Positions 47,675-64,000 of a DNA stretch of 64,000 nucleotides are shown here, piece after piece; positions within the stretch are counted from its first letter, which is position 1, and every line of letters starts with the position of its first letter. Under the pieces are notes generated by a model. The model did no database searches. It was not told the origin of the DNA and saw nothing but the letters and a program-made list of their open reading frames with translations. The stretch lies in assembly GCA_964019055.1 (NCBI GenBank), contig OZ025214.1, forward strand, positions 1 to 64,000, written 5' to 3'. This stretch comes from Anthopleura xanthogrammica (lineage: Eukaryota > Cnidaria > Anthozoa > Actiniaria > Actiniidae). Both the position numbers and the translations under genes were made by a program.

Positions 47675-50600
47675 TCAAGTACAGCAACGTGTTTTCTTGG
47701 ACAGTTTGTGTTCAGTGTAAACTGTTTTTAGATCACATATGTTTTTATCTAGAACGTAACCAAAGAATAAATATCAATATTTTAATCTTGATATTGTATA
47801 AAGTCACGCACCAGCTGTACGAACCTGTAGAATCGGTGATTTCTTTAGCGCTGTCTTCAGCTACGATACGAAATAATCTTTCTGTGGATTGCGAGCACAC
47901 ATTTTCCTTAAACATTGTTTAAGATACTGCATACTGATTTGATTCATACTTACCTACACCATAACCAGTTTTACTCGATGTCTCGAAAACTCTAGCATTG
48001 ATTTCTGAAAAAAATAATATGACAGTAGTTTATTGGCAGTTGTAGAAACAACGGTTTGCGCACTGTTCCTTCATTTCATTTTGTGCAGGTTTAAGAAAAT
48101 TGATGTAAAAATGATGCATACTAAAGTATGCATGTGAATGAGGAGCGGTGACTCACCTTCTGCGTATTTTTGAACTGCTGCAGTTAAATATTTTCCTTGT
48201 TTGCTATTTGCATCGAAAAGGTCCAGCTTTGTTCCGCACAGATATATCTTACAAGACTATATACAAAGAAATAAGAACAACGATCATACATCAATGAAAA
48301 CCGACATAGAAAACTATCGGCCAATCTCTCTTCTTCCTGTGGTTTCTAAGGTGATGGAGAGATGTATTTACGATCACGTTGTGCTTCACCTACGGAACCT
48401 GATAACAGACATGCAGCACGGCTTCCTAAGTAGCAAATCCTGCACTACAGAACTGCTATCCACATTGCATAACATTGGCAAGGACTTGGTTCGTGGGCTA
48501 CAAACTGACATCCTTTACTTGGATATCTCGAAGGCTTTTGGCACAGTGAACCATCATATATTAATAAGTAAGCTACAAGTCCTTGAAATCACGGGACCCC
48601 ATATCAACTGGTTCAAAGCCTTCCTTCCTGGACGCCGACAACAAGTAACTGTGCTTGGGTCAACCTCCTCAACTCTACCTGTCGATTCTGGCGTTCCTCA
48701 AGGGTCAATTCTTGGACCTCTTCTGTTTATCATATACGTTAACGATCTTCCTGACTGCACATCAAACCTCACTTCTGTATCTATGTTTGCTGATGATACT
48801 AAATGCTCATCCCTTGTCAAGACTCAAAGTGACGCCGTAGCACTTGAAAAGGATGTTACTGAAATCGCGTCTTCCATCGCGTCGAAAAAAAATGAAGCTC
48901 AATACATCAAAATGTAAGGTGATGAGCGTCACAAGAAAAAGAGCCCCATCACTGCATAACTACACCTTGAATGGCGAAACTATCGAACGAACAGGCGGTG
49001 AACGTGATCTTGGCGTCCTGGTCAACAACAAGCTTACTTGGGGCCCTCAAGTCCAAGCTCTGTGTGCGAAGGTAAGCAAGTTACTAGGAATAGTGAGAAG
49101 ATATACTTATGACCTGAGGGATCCCGAAGCCAGACGTGTTCTCTACATTTCTTTGGTAAGGTGTCACTTCTCATACTCTTCACAAGCCTGAGTCTGGTCC
49201 CCGCAAGAGGTTGAGCTCATTAGAAAAATCGAAAGGGTCCAAAGGAGTGTTACCAAGTACATTCTCATGCTTCCATTCATCACAGATGTTCCTTACACCG
49301 AAAGACTTCAACATTTATGTTTTCTACCGCTGACATACTGGCATGAATATCTGGACATGGTGTTCCTCTTCAAAGTCATCCACGATTATGCTGTGCTGAA
49401 CGACAACGCGAAGCCCAAAGAGCGTCAAACGAAAAGAAGCATCAGAAGTAACACAACCTCTGAAGACACCATCAATCTAGATATTCCTTCACACAGAACA
49501 CTGACTTTCCAAAACAGTGATCTACTCCGTGCTTCAAGAACCTGGAACATCCTGCCTGATGAACTGAGAAAAAGAACACTAAAACTGTCTAAATTCAAAA
49601 CCTGTCTGTTCTCCTACTACAAATCTGCACTTCTTTCACTCTACGATCCTGAAGATCCACGCACGTGGAAATCTGTATGTGTGAAATGTCACACGGCAAG
49701 AACGCTAAAAGGAACTTTGAAATGTTGTTTTTAAATTTATTAGCCAACTACGATTAGTACGATTAGTGTCAACCGATTCCATTTTTCAATTCTGCATAAA
49801 TCATATATTTTAGAATTTTTTGTTTTTAGGATCTATTGTAATTGGGGAAAACCTGTAATAGATTCCTAGCCTCTCTAATTTTAGAAAATTACTGAACCTC
49901 TCACTGATTCGTTAATATATTAATTTTTATTTCTGAAAACTTCGTTAATAGTAGGCTAAGTCAAATCAAATCAAATCAAATCAAATCAAACAAGACTACT
50001 CACCTCTTCGTATGTCTGCAACTCGTTCACCCAAAATTTTGCTCTATGAAAACTATTCTCGTCAGTGAGATCTAGAGATAGAATTCGAATGAAATGGTTT
50101 TTGTTTTTTTAGGTAGGTTGGTAGCTATGTATGTAGGTAGGCAGGTAGGCGATACTATAGGTAGGTGGCTATGTATAGGCAGGTAGGTTGGTAGCTATGT
50201 ATGTATGTAGGTAGGTAAGCGGATACGTGGGTGAATGGGTAGTTGTATACGTAGGTGGGTAGGTATGTAGGTAGGTTGGTAGCTATGTATGTAGGTAGGT
50301 AGGTAAGCGGATACGTGGGTGAATGGGTAGTTGTATACGTAGGTTGGTAGCTATGTATAGGGGTAGGTAGGAAGTCATAAAGGTAGGTAGTAACCCTAGT
50401 GACCTTACGTACCATGACATATGATTGCGGCTTTAGCACCGCGATAATACACGCGGCTCATCGCATCGTAACGTTCAGATCCTGCTGTGTCCTATAAGAA
50501 TAATTGACATTTTTTTTCTAAAGCCTCGCAGTATTAAATTGTAAGTGCTAAACTGTTTGTTGTCATTAGGTAGTAAAGATAGTAAGCATTATCTCTTACC

Positions 50601-51090
50601 CATATCCCAAGTGTCACTCTGATGTTACCAACATCGACAGTTCTACTTCCAAATGCTGCCCCTATTGTCTGCAACACAGAGAACACAGGTAACCCATAAC
50701 CACAAATATATGATAATACAAACTGACCTTTATGACTTCCTGTTTAACAGGAAAAATGAATATCTATGAGAATTGATTTCTTTATTTTAAAGAAAAAAAC
50801 ACAATCCGCCAGCTTGGTTTACATCAGTCTTGTGAGAATCAGATTTGTATTTGATTGTTTATCGTTCCATAGTTTCGATAGTTTCGTATTTGGATTTGTT
50901 AAAGTAAAATTGGTGTACCGCTTCCGGCTCGTGAAATAGTTGACTTTGTATCGTTTCTTGTTGTATTTAATGTACATACCGCTTCAGTGTTCTCCATATA
51001 TCTGTTGTGTAAACATCTCTCGAGCAAACAAGTCTTGCCTGAGTTCGTTTTCCCTAGGATGACTACTTTAGCATTAATTAGGGTATCCAT
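47675..51090 (-). CDS. RAB24: RAB24-like small GTPase, paralogue 1, 8 exons
   Basis: Exons 51090-50980, 50668-50600, 50491-50413, 50071-50004, 48256-48157, 48004-47954, 47881-47825 and 47721-47675 join to 193 codons. The P-loop is GKTNSGKT (13-20). TIGAAFG follows the switch I region. G3 is WDTAGSE, with Ser65 in place of the usual Gln, the RAB24 hallmark linked to low GTPase activity. G4 is CGTKLD and G5 TSSK. The C-terminus KKTRCCT* supplies a di-cysteine prenylation site; the last exon was chosen because the donor phase matches paralogue 3. RAB24 acts on late autophagosomes and endosomes. Reading through the exon-7 donor would give an alternative tail without cysteines. The gene is convergent with WDR6, stop codons 304 bp apart. 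Confidence 0.88.
48260..49989 (+). mobile_element. 5'-truncated LINE (Jockey/CR1/L2-type) with decayed RT
   Basis: A plus-strand reverse transcriptase lies in three frames. 48285-48917 has ENYRPISLLPVVSKVMERCI, FGTVNHHILISKL, GVPQGSILGPLLFIIYVNDL and the catalytic FADDT. 48844-49191 has LNTSKCKVMSV, GERDLGVLVNNKLTW. 49267-49734 is the C-terminal region. At least two frameshifts break it, and no endonuclease domain remains. The 3' end is a (TCAAA)n tail at about 49960-49989. ACAAGACTA flanks both ends (48251-48259 and 49990-49998) as a probable 9-bp target duplication. It lies antisense in intron 4 of RAB24 paralogue 1. Confidence 0.88.
50110..50392. repeat. (GTAG)-type minisatellite in RAB24 paralogue 1 intron 3
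   Basis: Units of GTAGGTAGGTTGGTAGCTAT with GGATACGTGGGTGAATGG inserts, about 70-100 bp higher-order period. The long minus-strand frame 50155-50439 is a translation of this repeat. Confidence 0.9.
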
Positions 51091-53101
51091 CAGCTATCGA
51101 GCTTGTTGTCTGGTTGTGGGGTCACAAGATAATCTTGGCAGGACGCGTCATTGCATGACATCAATCCCATTCCATCACGCCAAACCAAGCAAATGGTGTA
51201 GTTAATTAATCTCTCTCTAATACTAGGAATGCCGTGAGCAAAGGTTTCAGGGAAATGACGGAAACACTCAATATTATTGAGTTTCGGTTCATTAAAATCT
51301 CTGGCGTTTCATTATGACGTAAACCACATAAAAAAAACCCTCCAAATCAAAAGGGAACTCGGTACCAATGGAGTAAGCTTTCGTGATATATCTTACTTTA
51401 GCCTTACTTTCGAATAACAACAAGATATTTTTTCGTTTTATTCTTCGTTTGTTCGTTTGTCGCCAACAATACTTGGACTTGAATATTAATTATTGCTTAT
51501 AGAGCTTTTAAGTGCGACGTCAATCTTATGAAAAAACGACTTCCGGATCCAAGACGAAAAGCAGTTCTATGAAGATTATTCTTATTTTTTCTTTATGAAT
51601 GGATTTGTTGTCCAAAGTTCTAATTGTTTCAGGTGGAGGTTAAATCATTGAGTACGATTTTCGCTTTATTTTAGCGGTATTTTTTGAACAGTTACATCCG
51701 GAAATACGTCACAATTTAAGAGCTCTAATTTTAATAAATATGATTTCATTTTCTCTTGTAAATAGCTAACTCAATAGTGTAAATTGGTAGAGTGCAAATA
51801 ATATAACCGTGAAATAGTTAGCTAGCTAACTAATGACTAATTATGTCCTAAGTTCTGCCTAAATTTGATTAGTGGAGAAATAAGCGAGTCTTGCACGTGC
51901 AAGTATGTTTAATTAGTCAAATGATCACCGCTACGCTGCGGTTTTGTAATGCGGAATAAAAAAAACAACCGTGATAATTTGAACAAACTTTTATTCCACA
52001 TTAATCTATCAGTATTACAATTCAAATAGTTGTATCTGCATCTTGATTTATTGACCTGTGTCTTCATTTTTAACTCATCAAACGTCAGAAACACATTCTT
52101 TTGTGCACTGAGTCGTTGATCTAGAAAAAGCCCGTGCTCCTGTCATGCCTCGCTGATTTCCTATGTCTTGCCTAACTAAGCACTAACTATCTCCTATTTC
52201 TTGCTATCTATTTCACGGTTATATTATTTGCACTCTATTACTAGGACGCCAAGCTCTTCTCGTATAGTAATTGTGTGATGATTATTTTCAGCAAGTGTGT
52301 ACTGGAACCCTACATGTTATCTTTATAGAATGTGTTCACATTGTTCCTGAGCACGGTGCTCGAGAGACAGTTCTTGCTGGGCAATATGTGAAAACAGCTC
52401 ATTTTGAAATACCCGTGCCAAAATTCAGGGTCGGGTGCTGTGCAGGATTACGAGGTTGGGATTTGGTAGTCGGGCACGAAGTATCCGAGCACTATAAATG
52501 TGAACACGCTCTCACTTGTCGGTATACGCCCATAAAAGAGAAATAAATGGTACTATCTTGTGATGCGGCTTGATCAGGCAGTAAAAGAACCTCGTTATTT
52601 GTTGCTTCTAATGTTGGTAATCAGTGTGCTTAGTATTGTAAAGAAACCATCAGTATGTGTTCAAGATGGCGCTTTCCTTTTTGATCCAGTGCTCTCAGTT
52701 CTCTCTAACATATAAACTTCTTTTGCTTTTTGGCCATGTCTCTTTCGACGGAGAAGACTTCGTTTGCTGCACAGAAGAAAGAGCATATGTATTATTCAGG
52801 CATGGCCTTCAAAATAAATCACTTATTTAAACCCGGAAACGTTTTTCAGTAGAAGAAGCCCGGCAATATGGAATCAAGGGCCGGTTGCGTAGCGGTAGTG
52901 CACTCGCCTCTTTAGAGCAGGTTGATAATTTTGGTTTTCCGTCATCCGCAAAACGTAAACAAGCTAAATTCCAAATCGATATGTGAGTTAGCCGTAACCC
53001 TGACTTTGTACAGTCCAGAAGTTTCGAGATATTGATAAAATTTGAAGTTGCAGAAAGAAAGCAAGGCAAAGGTGCTAATCGTTTTACCACACCTCTAGAT
53101 C
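51091..53101. other. Spacer between RAB24 paralogues 1 and 2
   Basis: Promoter of paralogue 1 expected just right of 51090; no clear box. It contains the inverted-repeat element 51788-52238 and, at 52881-52930, a tRNA-like stretch (GTTGCGTAGCGGTAGTGCAC) resembling a pol III A box of a truncated SINE. A 91-codon frame at 52271-52546 is unrecognised. I found no downstream di-cysteine exon for paralogue 2 here. Confidence 0.4.
51788..52238. mobile_element. 450-bp MITE with 31-bp inverted repeats
   Basis: The 31 bp beginning TAGAGTGCAAATAATATAAC at 51788 are repeated in reverse complement, ending at 52238, without visible mismatch. TAGTTAGC words extend the similarity inward. The interior is non-coding. 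Confidence 0.8.
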
Positions 53102-56100
53102 TCAGTAATCACTGGTTAAAGAGCTCGAAATACAACAAGTAATGAGCCACTTTTCTGTGGTGCTGTTATTACCTCTTCTTGTCTCCCGCTCAGCTTCCAC
53201 CAAAAGACTGTCTTTTGCAATTTCGTAGAACAGTTTTTCTACAGGCAAAGGAATCAAGTCGTAAAACACAAGAAGGGCCAGGACGGTCAACTGGCTGTTT
53301 AACTTACCTTAGCCTTCCAGTTAGTCCCTGCTCACCTCCGCATGGGGTGTTGGACATTATGTAGTAGAACCGTGAAGACAGACTTAGTTTTTGTTTATCA
53401 GATCCTACTTACCTACGTTTTCTCCTGTTTTACTTGAAGTTTCGAATGTGTTCGAACCGATTTCTGAAATTCAAAGAGGAAGAATGATTAAAAGTTTCAC
53501 TTCTCTCCTGCAACGTTCCCTAGTGTAACACCACCTTTACTCATTCAACGTTACCATGTGTAACACCACCTTTACTCATTCAACGTTACCTAGTGTAACA
53601 CCACCTTAACTCATTCAACGTTACCTAGTGTAACACCACCTTTACTCATTCAACGTTACCAGGTGTAACACCACTTTTACTCATTCAACGTTACCTAGTG
53701 TAACACCACCTTTACTCATTCAACGTTACCTAGTATAACACCACCTTAACTCATTCAACGTTACCTAGTGTAACACCACCTTTACTCATTCAACGTTACC
53801 TAGTGTAACACCACCTTAACTCATTCAACGTTACCTAGTGTAACACCACCTTTACTCATTCAACGTTACCATGTGTAACACCACTTTTACTCATTCAACG
53901 TTACCTAGTGTAACACCACCTTTACTCATTCAACGTTACCTAGTATAACACCACCTTTACTCATTCAACGTTACCTAGTGTAACACCACCTTTACTCATT
54001 CAACGTTACGTAGTATAACACCACCTTTACTCATTCAACGTTACCTAGTATAACACCACCTTTACTCATTCAACGTTACCTAGTATAACACCACCTTTAC
54101 TCCTGAAACGTTACCTAATATAACACCACCTTTACTCTTGCAACGTTACCTTAGTATAACACCACCTTTACTCCTACAACGTTACCTAGTGTAACCACCT
54201 TTACTCTTGCAACGTTACCTAGTGTAACACCACTTTTACTCATTCAACAATGCGGGAACTGACGCGTTTTCATCATCGTGTGAACACGTGATGATGCGGC
54301 TTTACAGTATACGGCTGATATTTTCTCTTGGCGATGGGGAGCCACATACCATCTCTATTGACTATTTTTATACTTGTACTTTTGAGGCTTTCGAGTGCGA
54401 TGGTCATAACATAGTAATGTTTATACGGTTTTTACGCGTATTTACTGAAATAGCTTGGCTTGACGTTTCGCCAGCACTCATAGTGCTAGCTGTCTTCATA
54501 AGAATGAAGATTAAGATGAAGATTCTGATCAGTGAAGGCAGCCACCAGTGCTACCGAAACGTCAAGCCAAGCTATTTACACTGATACGCGCGTAAACCTT
54601 ACTATGTTATATTTTTATACAACATTGAATGTTATACTAATGAAGTGGCCAACAAGCAGGACTGCTTACCCAATCCAAAGTTTGTTGCCATATCTGAATT
54701 AATTTTTCTACGACTTGGATCGTCCTGTACAAGGTCAAGCTTTGTTCCACACAAATACACCTTACAACCCTGAACAAATAAAATTTTTTTAAAGTTTTCA
54801 TTTTCTTTTTTATTGTGGGACAAAATTATGCATTAGACAAGGCTTGCGACCCTCTTGGTCAATGCTAAAAGAGACAGTGGAAAGAGCACATACGAAAAAT
54901 CTCACCTCTTCGTACTTCCGTAGTTCGTTGATCCAAAACTTTGCTCTTTCGAAGCTTGTATCATCAGTAAGATCTGGAAATCGATATTAATGTAGAATGG
55001 TTGAATGGATATATATCTGTTCAACTTGATATAAATGCAATATCAGCTATCAATAATAACTAATTACCGTAACAAACGACAGCCGCTTTTGCATTACGGT
55101 AATATACCCGGGCCATCGCATTGTATCGCTCCGAACCAGCAGTATCCTGCAATATAACAATCCAATAATATTACTTAAGCGTAGTTCAATAGCAGTGTAT
55201 CGCTCCGAACCAGCAGTATCCTGCAATATAACAATCCAATAATATTACTTAAGCGTAGTTCAATAGCATTGTCTCGCTCCGAACCAGCAGTATCCTGCAA
55301 TATAACAATCCAATAATATTACTTAAGCGTAGTTCAATAGCATTGTATCGCTCCGAACCAGCAGTATCGTGCAATATAACAATCCAATAATATTACTTGA
55401 GCGTCGTTGATTAACATAAATGCATTATTCATACTAACCCATATTCCCAGAACTACAGCAGTTTTACCATCTACATCGACTCTGTGACTTCCATAACCTG
55501 CACCTATGGTCTGAAACACATAGTTCGCTGGATTTAGTTACATTTTCGTGCAATAAACCGACTTGATGCCTACTGGGAGCATGAATCGATCGAACAACAC
55601 GCAGGTTATTAGTACGGAAAGAAATGGAAACTGAAAGAAAAAATACTGTATATTAAATGCTTCTGTGTCAGTAATAACTGATCTTCGGTCCCATCAGTCA
55701 GTCAGTTAACCTACTATTACTCTGATAAAGTGATGATTGCTACTTCTTTCATATGACAAAACTGATATTCGGTCCCATCAGTCAGTCAGTTAACCTACTA
55801 TTATCTGATAAAGTGATGATTGCTACATCTTTCATATGACAATGCTACAGTATGACAATTTCGCAAGAAAGCCCTGATGCCTGTAATTTGTAATCATAGT
55901 TCTAGTGACTGATTACGGCATTTGCTTTTCCTTATTATGACCTGATTATTGATAAATCTATTGATAGATCTATTGGCTCACTGTTCCAGTTCATTCACTT
56001 ACCGTCGAGACTTTTTCTGGGTTGTATCGCTTGTGAAGGTATCGAACCACCAAACAAGATTTACCGCCATTCTCTTTACCCAGTAAGACAATTTTTAGTT

Positions 56101-56119
56101 CGCTTCTTGCTTCTGTCAT
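53102..56119 (-). CDS. RAB24: RAB24-like small GTPase, paralogue 2, 7 exons seen
   Basis: Exons 56119-56003, 55510-55439, 55146-55068, 54973-54906, 54769-54670, 53463-53413 and 53238-53102, same phases as the other paralogues, 207 codons. The P-loop is GKENGGKS. G3 is WDTAGSE (Ser68 replaces Gln), G4 CGTKLD, G5 TSSK. The C-terminus differs: exon 7 has a phase-1 donor (AGAAGAG/GTAATA) where the paralogues splice, but no terminal di-cysteine exon was found. Reading through gives [13 protein letters not shown], with Cys-Cys 11 residues from the end, a poor prenylation site. It may be soluble, decayed or spliced to an unseen exon. Introns carry a 35-bp minisatellite and tandem copies of the start of exon 3. 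Confidence 0.82.
53516..54250. repeat. 35-bp minisatellite, about 20 copies, RAB24 paralogue 2 intron
   Basis: The unit reads CAACGTTACCTAGTGTAACA followed by CCACCTTTACTCATT. It shows a few alternating variants (ATGTG, AGGTG, AGTATA; CCACCTTAAC). The right-hand units degenerate (CTCCTGAAAC, CTCTTGCAAC). No coding potential. Confidence 0.95.
54427..54592. repeat. Hairpin element in RAB24 paralogue 2 intron
   Basis: GTATTTACTGAAATAGCTTG..GACGTTTCG..CAGCAC at about 54437-54480 is matched in reverse by GTGCTACCGAAACGTCAAGCCAAGC..TATTTACACTGATAC ending at about 54590. A diverged MITE; the loop contains AAGATGAAGATT repeats. Confidence 0.75.
55117..55412. repeat. 74-bp tandem repeat duplicating the start of a RAB24 exon
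   Basis: Four units (TATCGCTCCGAACC at 55124, 55198, 55272 and 55346). Each holds, on the minus strand, the intron end and the first roughly 30 nt of exon 3 of paralogue 2. The two middle units retain TTGCAG/GATACT acceptors. The outermost has AC instead of AG. Only the innermost continues into the full exon. Confidence 0.92.
55677..55842. repeat. Tandem duplication of about 84 bp in paralogue 2 intron 1
   Basis: The block starting ACTGATCTTCGGTCCCATCA and ending TTTCATATGACAA is followed directly by a second copy with few changes. It lies between exons 1 and 2 of paralogue 2. Confidence 0.88.
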
Positions 56120-57779
56120 TTTACAATAGCAAATCCACAAATTCTAACCCAGAAATAGCAGACCTTGATCTCGATTTGGTTTAAACGAAGCTCTCTCCGT
56201 CATTTGGCAAGACCCGACATGTACGTTTTCATACTCAAGTGTCACTTTGACCTTCAGTCAAGCCCTGCGATTAACTTGAGGAGCGTGGAACCATATTATC
56301 TTTGTCACGTAATAAAATAATGTATGATGCAATTTATACTGCAACGACTAAAAACGTGTTCTAGTTCGAAATGGAAAGCGACCTAAAAGAACTTGAAGGT
56401 TTTCATAATGAAAATGTTTTATTTTTCTGAACCAAACTGTTTTAATATGAAGGGAAAAGTTGACCCAAGCTTACCCGATTGTTATTTTGAGTTGTCACAA
56501 ACGCTTACAATCCACTACCCCGCCCCCTGTCGCCCCACCCTTAAAAGACGCGGGAAATAAAATATAAGTCTCGGCTATGCAGCGTTTCCTCAGGAATACC
56601 TGGTGATTTCCCAAGGTAACTTTGACCGGAAGTCAGGTCCTTCTATAGCTTCGAGTTTCATTTTGCTTCCACGTTGCTTATTAACTTGTGGCTAGGTCAG
56701 TAAACATCATTTCCGGCGTCGTTTTGGGTTTTCAGTTCATGGTAAACTAGACCGACACAAGCAGTCAAAGACTTTTAATACAATACTTTATTTACATTAA
56801 AATAATAACTAGAAGCACAGGAAGTTATTACTGACATGTAAGATATATCTATAATTAATTTATCATTCATTTCTCAATTATTTTATCAAGCTATAATAAA
56901 CCTGTAGTCAGGCTTTACATACAGTAGGTATGGGTCTTTTATCTTGCATTCCCCAGCTAGCGCTGAAGACACAATGATGTTCATCTTGAATTGCCTCAGG
57001 CGCTCACTTGGGAAAGCAAGATAAAATCTGTGGCAACTAGGGTACAGAAATTGAGAATTTTTCTATTTGACCATTAGCTACAGTAGCTGTGGATTTAGTG
57101 AAACTGATAAACCATTCCTGTTTTCTAGAGTGTTTCTCATAAACCCGTGAAATACACTTTAGCATATTACGCATTACTTTACTCTAATTCTTTTGTTTTC
57201 TATTGTGTTTATCTGACTATTACGCTTTAATAAGCACACTTCATGGGTTTTTTGGGTTAAGTGAAACCACTCTATTAAATAGTATTAAGAACTGCTCTCC
57301 CTTTTTAACACCTTTCCTATCAATTTTGTTGGAATGGACATTAACATAAATACAACAGTTTTGTATAGTTACAAGGATATACAGCCCTTGTTAGAATTTC
57401 TCACATGTCATTCTTTTTTTTATCATTACGAAAGCAAAGTATTTATAATAATGACCATTTTTTGTCTTTGTCTAAATTTCCTCCAACACCAAATGTAAAT
57501 GATGATTGGGCGTTGAACAGCCAAAAAGTAAAAAAGAGAAATACAGCAATTTGAAAATGAACAAAGTTAAAAGAACTAATGTATTAGTATCAGAATATCA
57601 TTTTTGATGTATTTCCATCAACTTTCTCTGATATCCTAGTCATATTTAAATGTTTGATAAAAAACATTACACTTGGTTTTTTTTAAGACGTTTTAAAAAA
57701 AAGTCTACAATTGGTATTTTTATCAAACTCAAATTTCTAGATCATATTTATATGTAAAACAACTTTATTTTACTCCATT
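56120..57779. other. Spacer between RAB24 paralogues 2 and 3
   Basis: The left part should contain the paralogue 2 promoter. A GC-rich CCCCGCCCCCTGTCGCCCCA at about 56518 is a possible GC-box region. On the right, TTTATT at 57764-57769 is a minus-strand AATAAA 11 nt beyond the stop of paralogue 3. No gene seen. Confidence 0.4.
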
Positions 57780-63838
<6,059 letters not shown>

Positions 63839-64000
63839 AGTACAGCCTGATCTCAGTACCAAGACTATACAAACGTCCTACATGAACTAATTCTTCGTAT
63901 TTTTAGCATTTAAGACAATGACTACCAGGAAAACTCGTCAAATCATCATTAAGTCATTGTTGGTGTAAAGTTCACGATTCCTGCAATCATCTCTTATGTT
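63839..64000. promoter_or_regulatory. Upstream region of RAB24 paralogue 3
   Basis: The 162 bp before the start codon reach the window edge. No TATA box is visible. A CCTACATGAACTAATTC stretch and an AATGACTACC segment carry no recognisable site. The promoter is presumed here or further right. Confidence 0.3.

Noticed and set aside
47745..47881. Read-through 45-codon last exon of RAB24 paralogue 1 without cysteines
   Set aside because: A phase-1 donor inside it and a downstream exon ending RCCT* (47721-47675) match the exon structure of paralogue 3, so the spliced form is preferred.
50155..50439. 94-codon Tyr/Thr/Pro-rich frame
   Set aside because: Translation of the GTAG-type minisatellite in a RAB24 intron.
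52271..52546. 91-codon frame MCDDYFQQVCTG...
   Set aside because: No recognised domain, no splice partners fitting paralogue 2, adjacent to a MITE. It cannot be excluded as an exon of an unknown gene but is unsupported.

Overview
The window starts at a chromosome end. About 3.4 kb of (CCCTAA)n is followed by telomere-derived and satellite subtelomeric DNA to roughly 8.7 kb, a gene-free and transposon-rich stretch to 16.5 kb, and then a normal eukaryotic gene neighbourhood. TTAGGG-type telomeres, spliceosomal GT-AG introns (mostly 70-900 bp), and clear STARD7, ZRANB1, WDR6 and RAB24 orthologues point to an animal. Short introns, AT-rich non-coding DNA, very short 3' ends and abundant palindromic MITEs suggest an early-branching marine invertebrate (sponge or cnidarian). 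The species cannot be fixed from sequence alone.

Layout. 1-3413 telomere; 3450-3640 dyad motifs; 3720-5125 about 179-bp satellite; 5400-6865 degenerate telomere/GTT repeat, including a block of inverted telomeric repeats; 6865-8675 minisatellites and a tandem duplication. 12331-15244 is a large inverted-repeat element flanked by TTAA. 16562-21743 (-) STARD7-like lipid-transfer protein, 9 exons. 23392-24681 (+) intronless ankyrin-repeat protein. 26298-27146 (-) intronless four-finger C2H2 protein. 28067-29709 (+) membrane-anchored short-chain dehydrogenase, 4 exons. 31384-35317 (-) ZRANB1/Trabid-type deubiquitinase, 6 exons, head-to-head with WDR6 (+, 35749-47371, 20 exons) across a 431-bp shared promoter region. 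Then three RAB24-like GTPase genes stand in tandem on the minus strand: 47675-51090, 53102-56119 and 57780-63838.

The multi-exon genes were assembled by hand: exons were joined only where GT-AG sites, reading phase and family homology agreed. The joined reading frames are 365 (STARD7), 327 (SDR), 695 (ZRANB1), 1151 (WDR6), and 193, 207 and 202 (RAB24-like) codons. The genes do not form one pathway. WDR6 acts in tRNA methylation, ZRANB1 in ubiquitin signalling, STARD7 in phosphatidylcholine transport and RAB24 in late autophagy or endocytosis.

The most unusual material is the transposon and palindrome layer. It includes a 1398-bp inverted repeat with only two substitutions found and a recognisable paralogous empty site. 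It includes short palindromic elements whose stem word changes between copies yet stays matched within each copy. In the RAB24 array a LINE fills almost a whole intron with a 9-bp direct repeat lying on the splice junction, and a 74-bp tandem repeat multiplies the start of an exon together with its splice acceptor.
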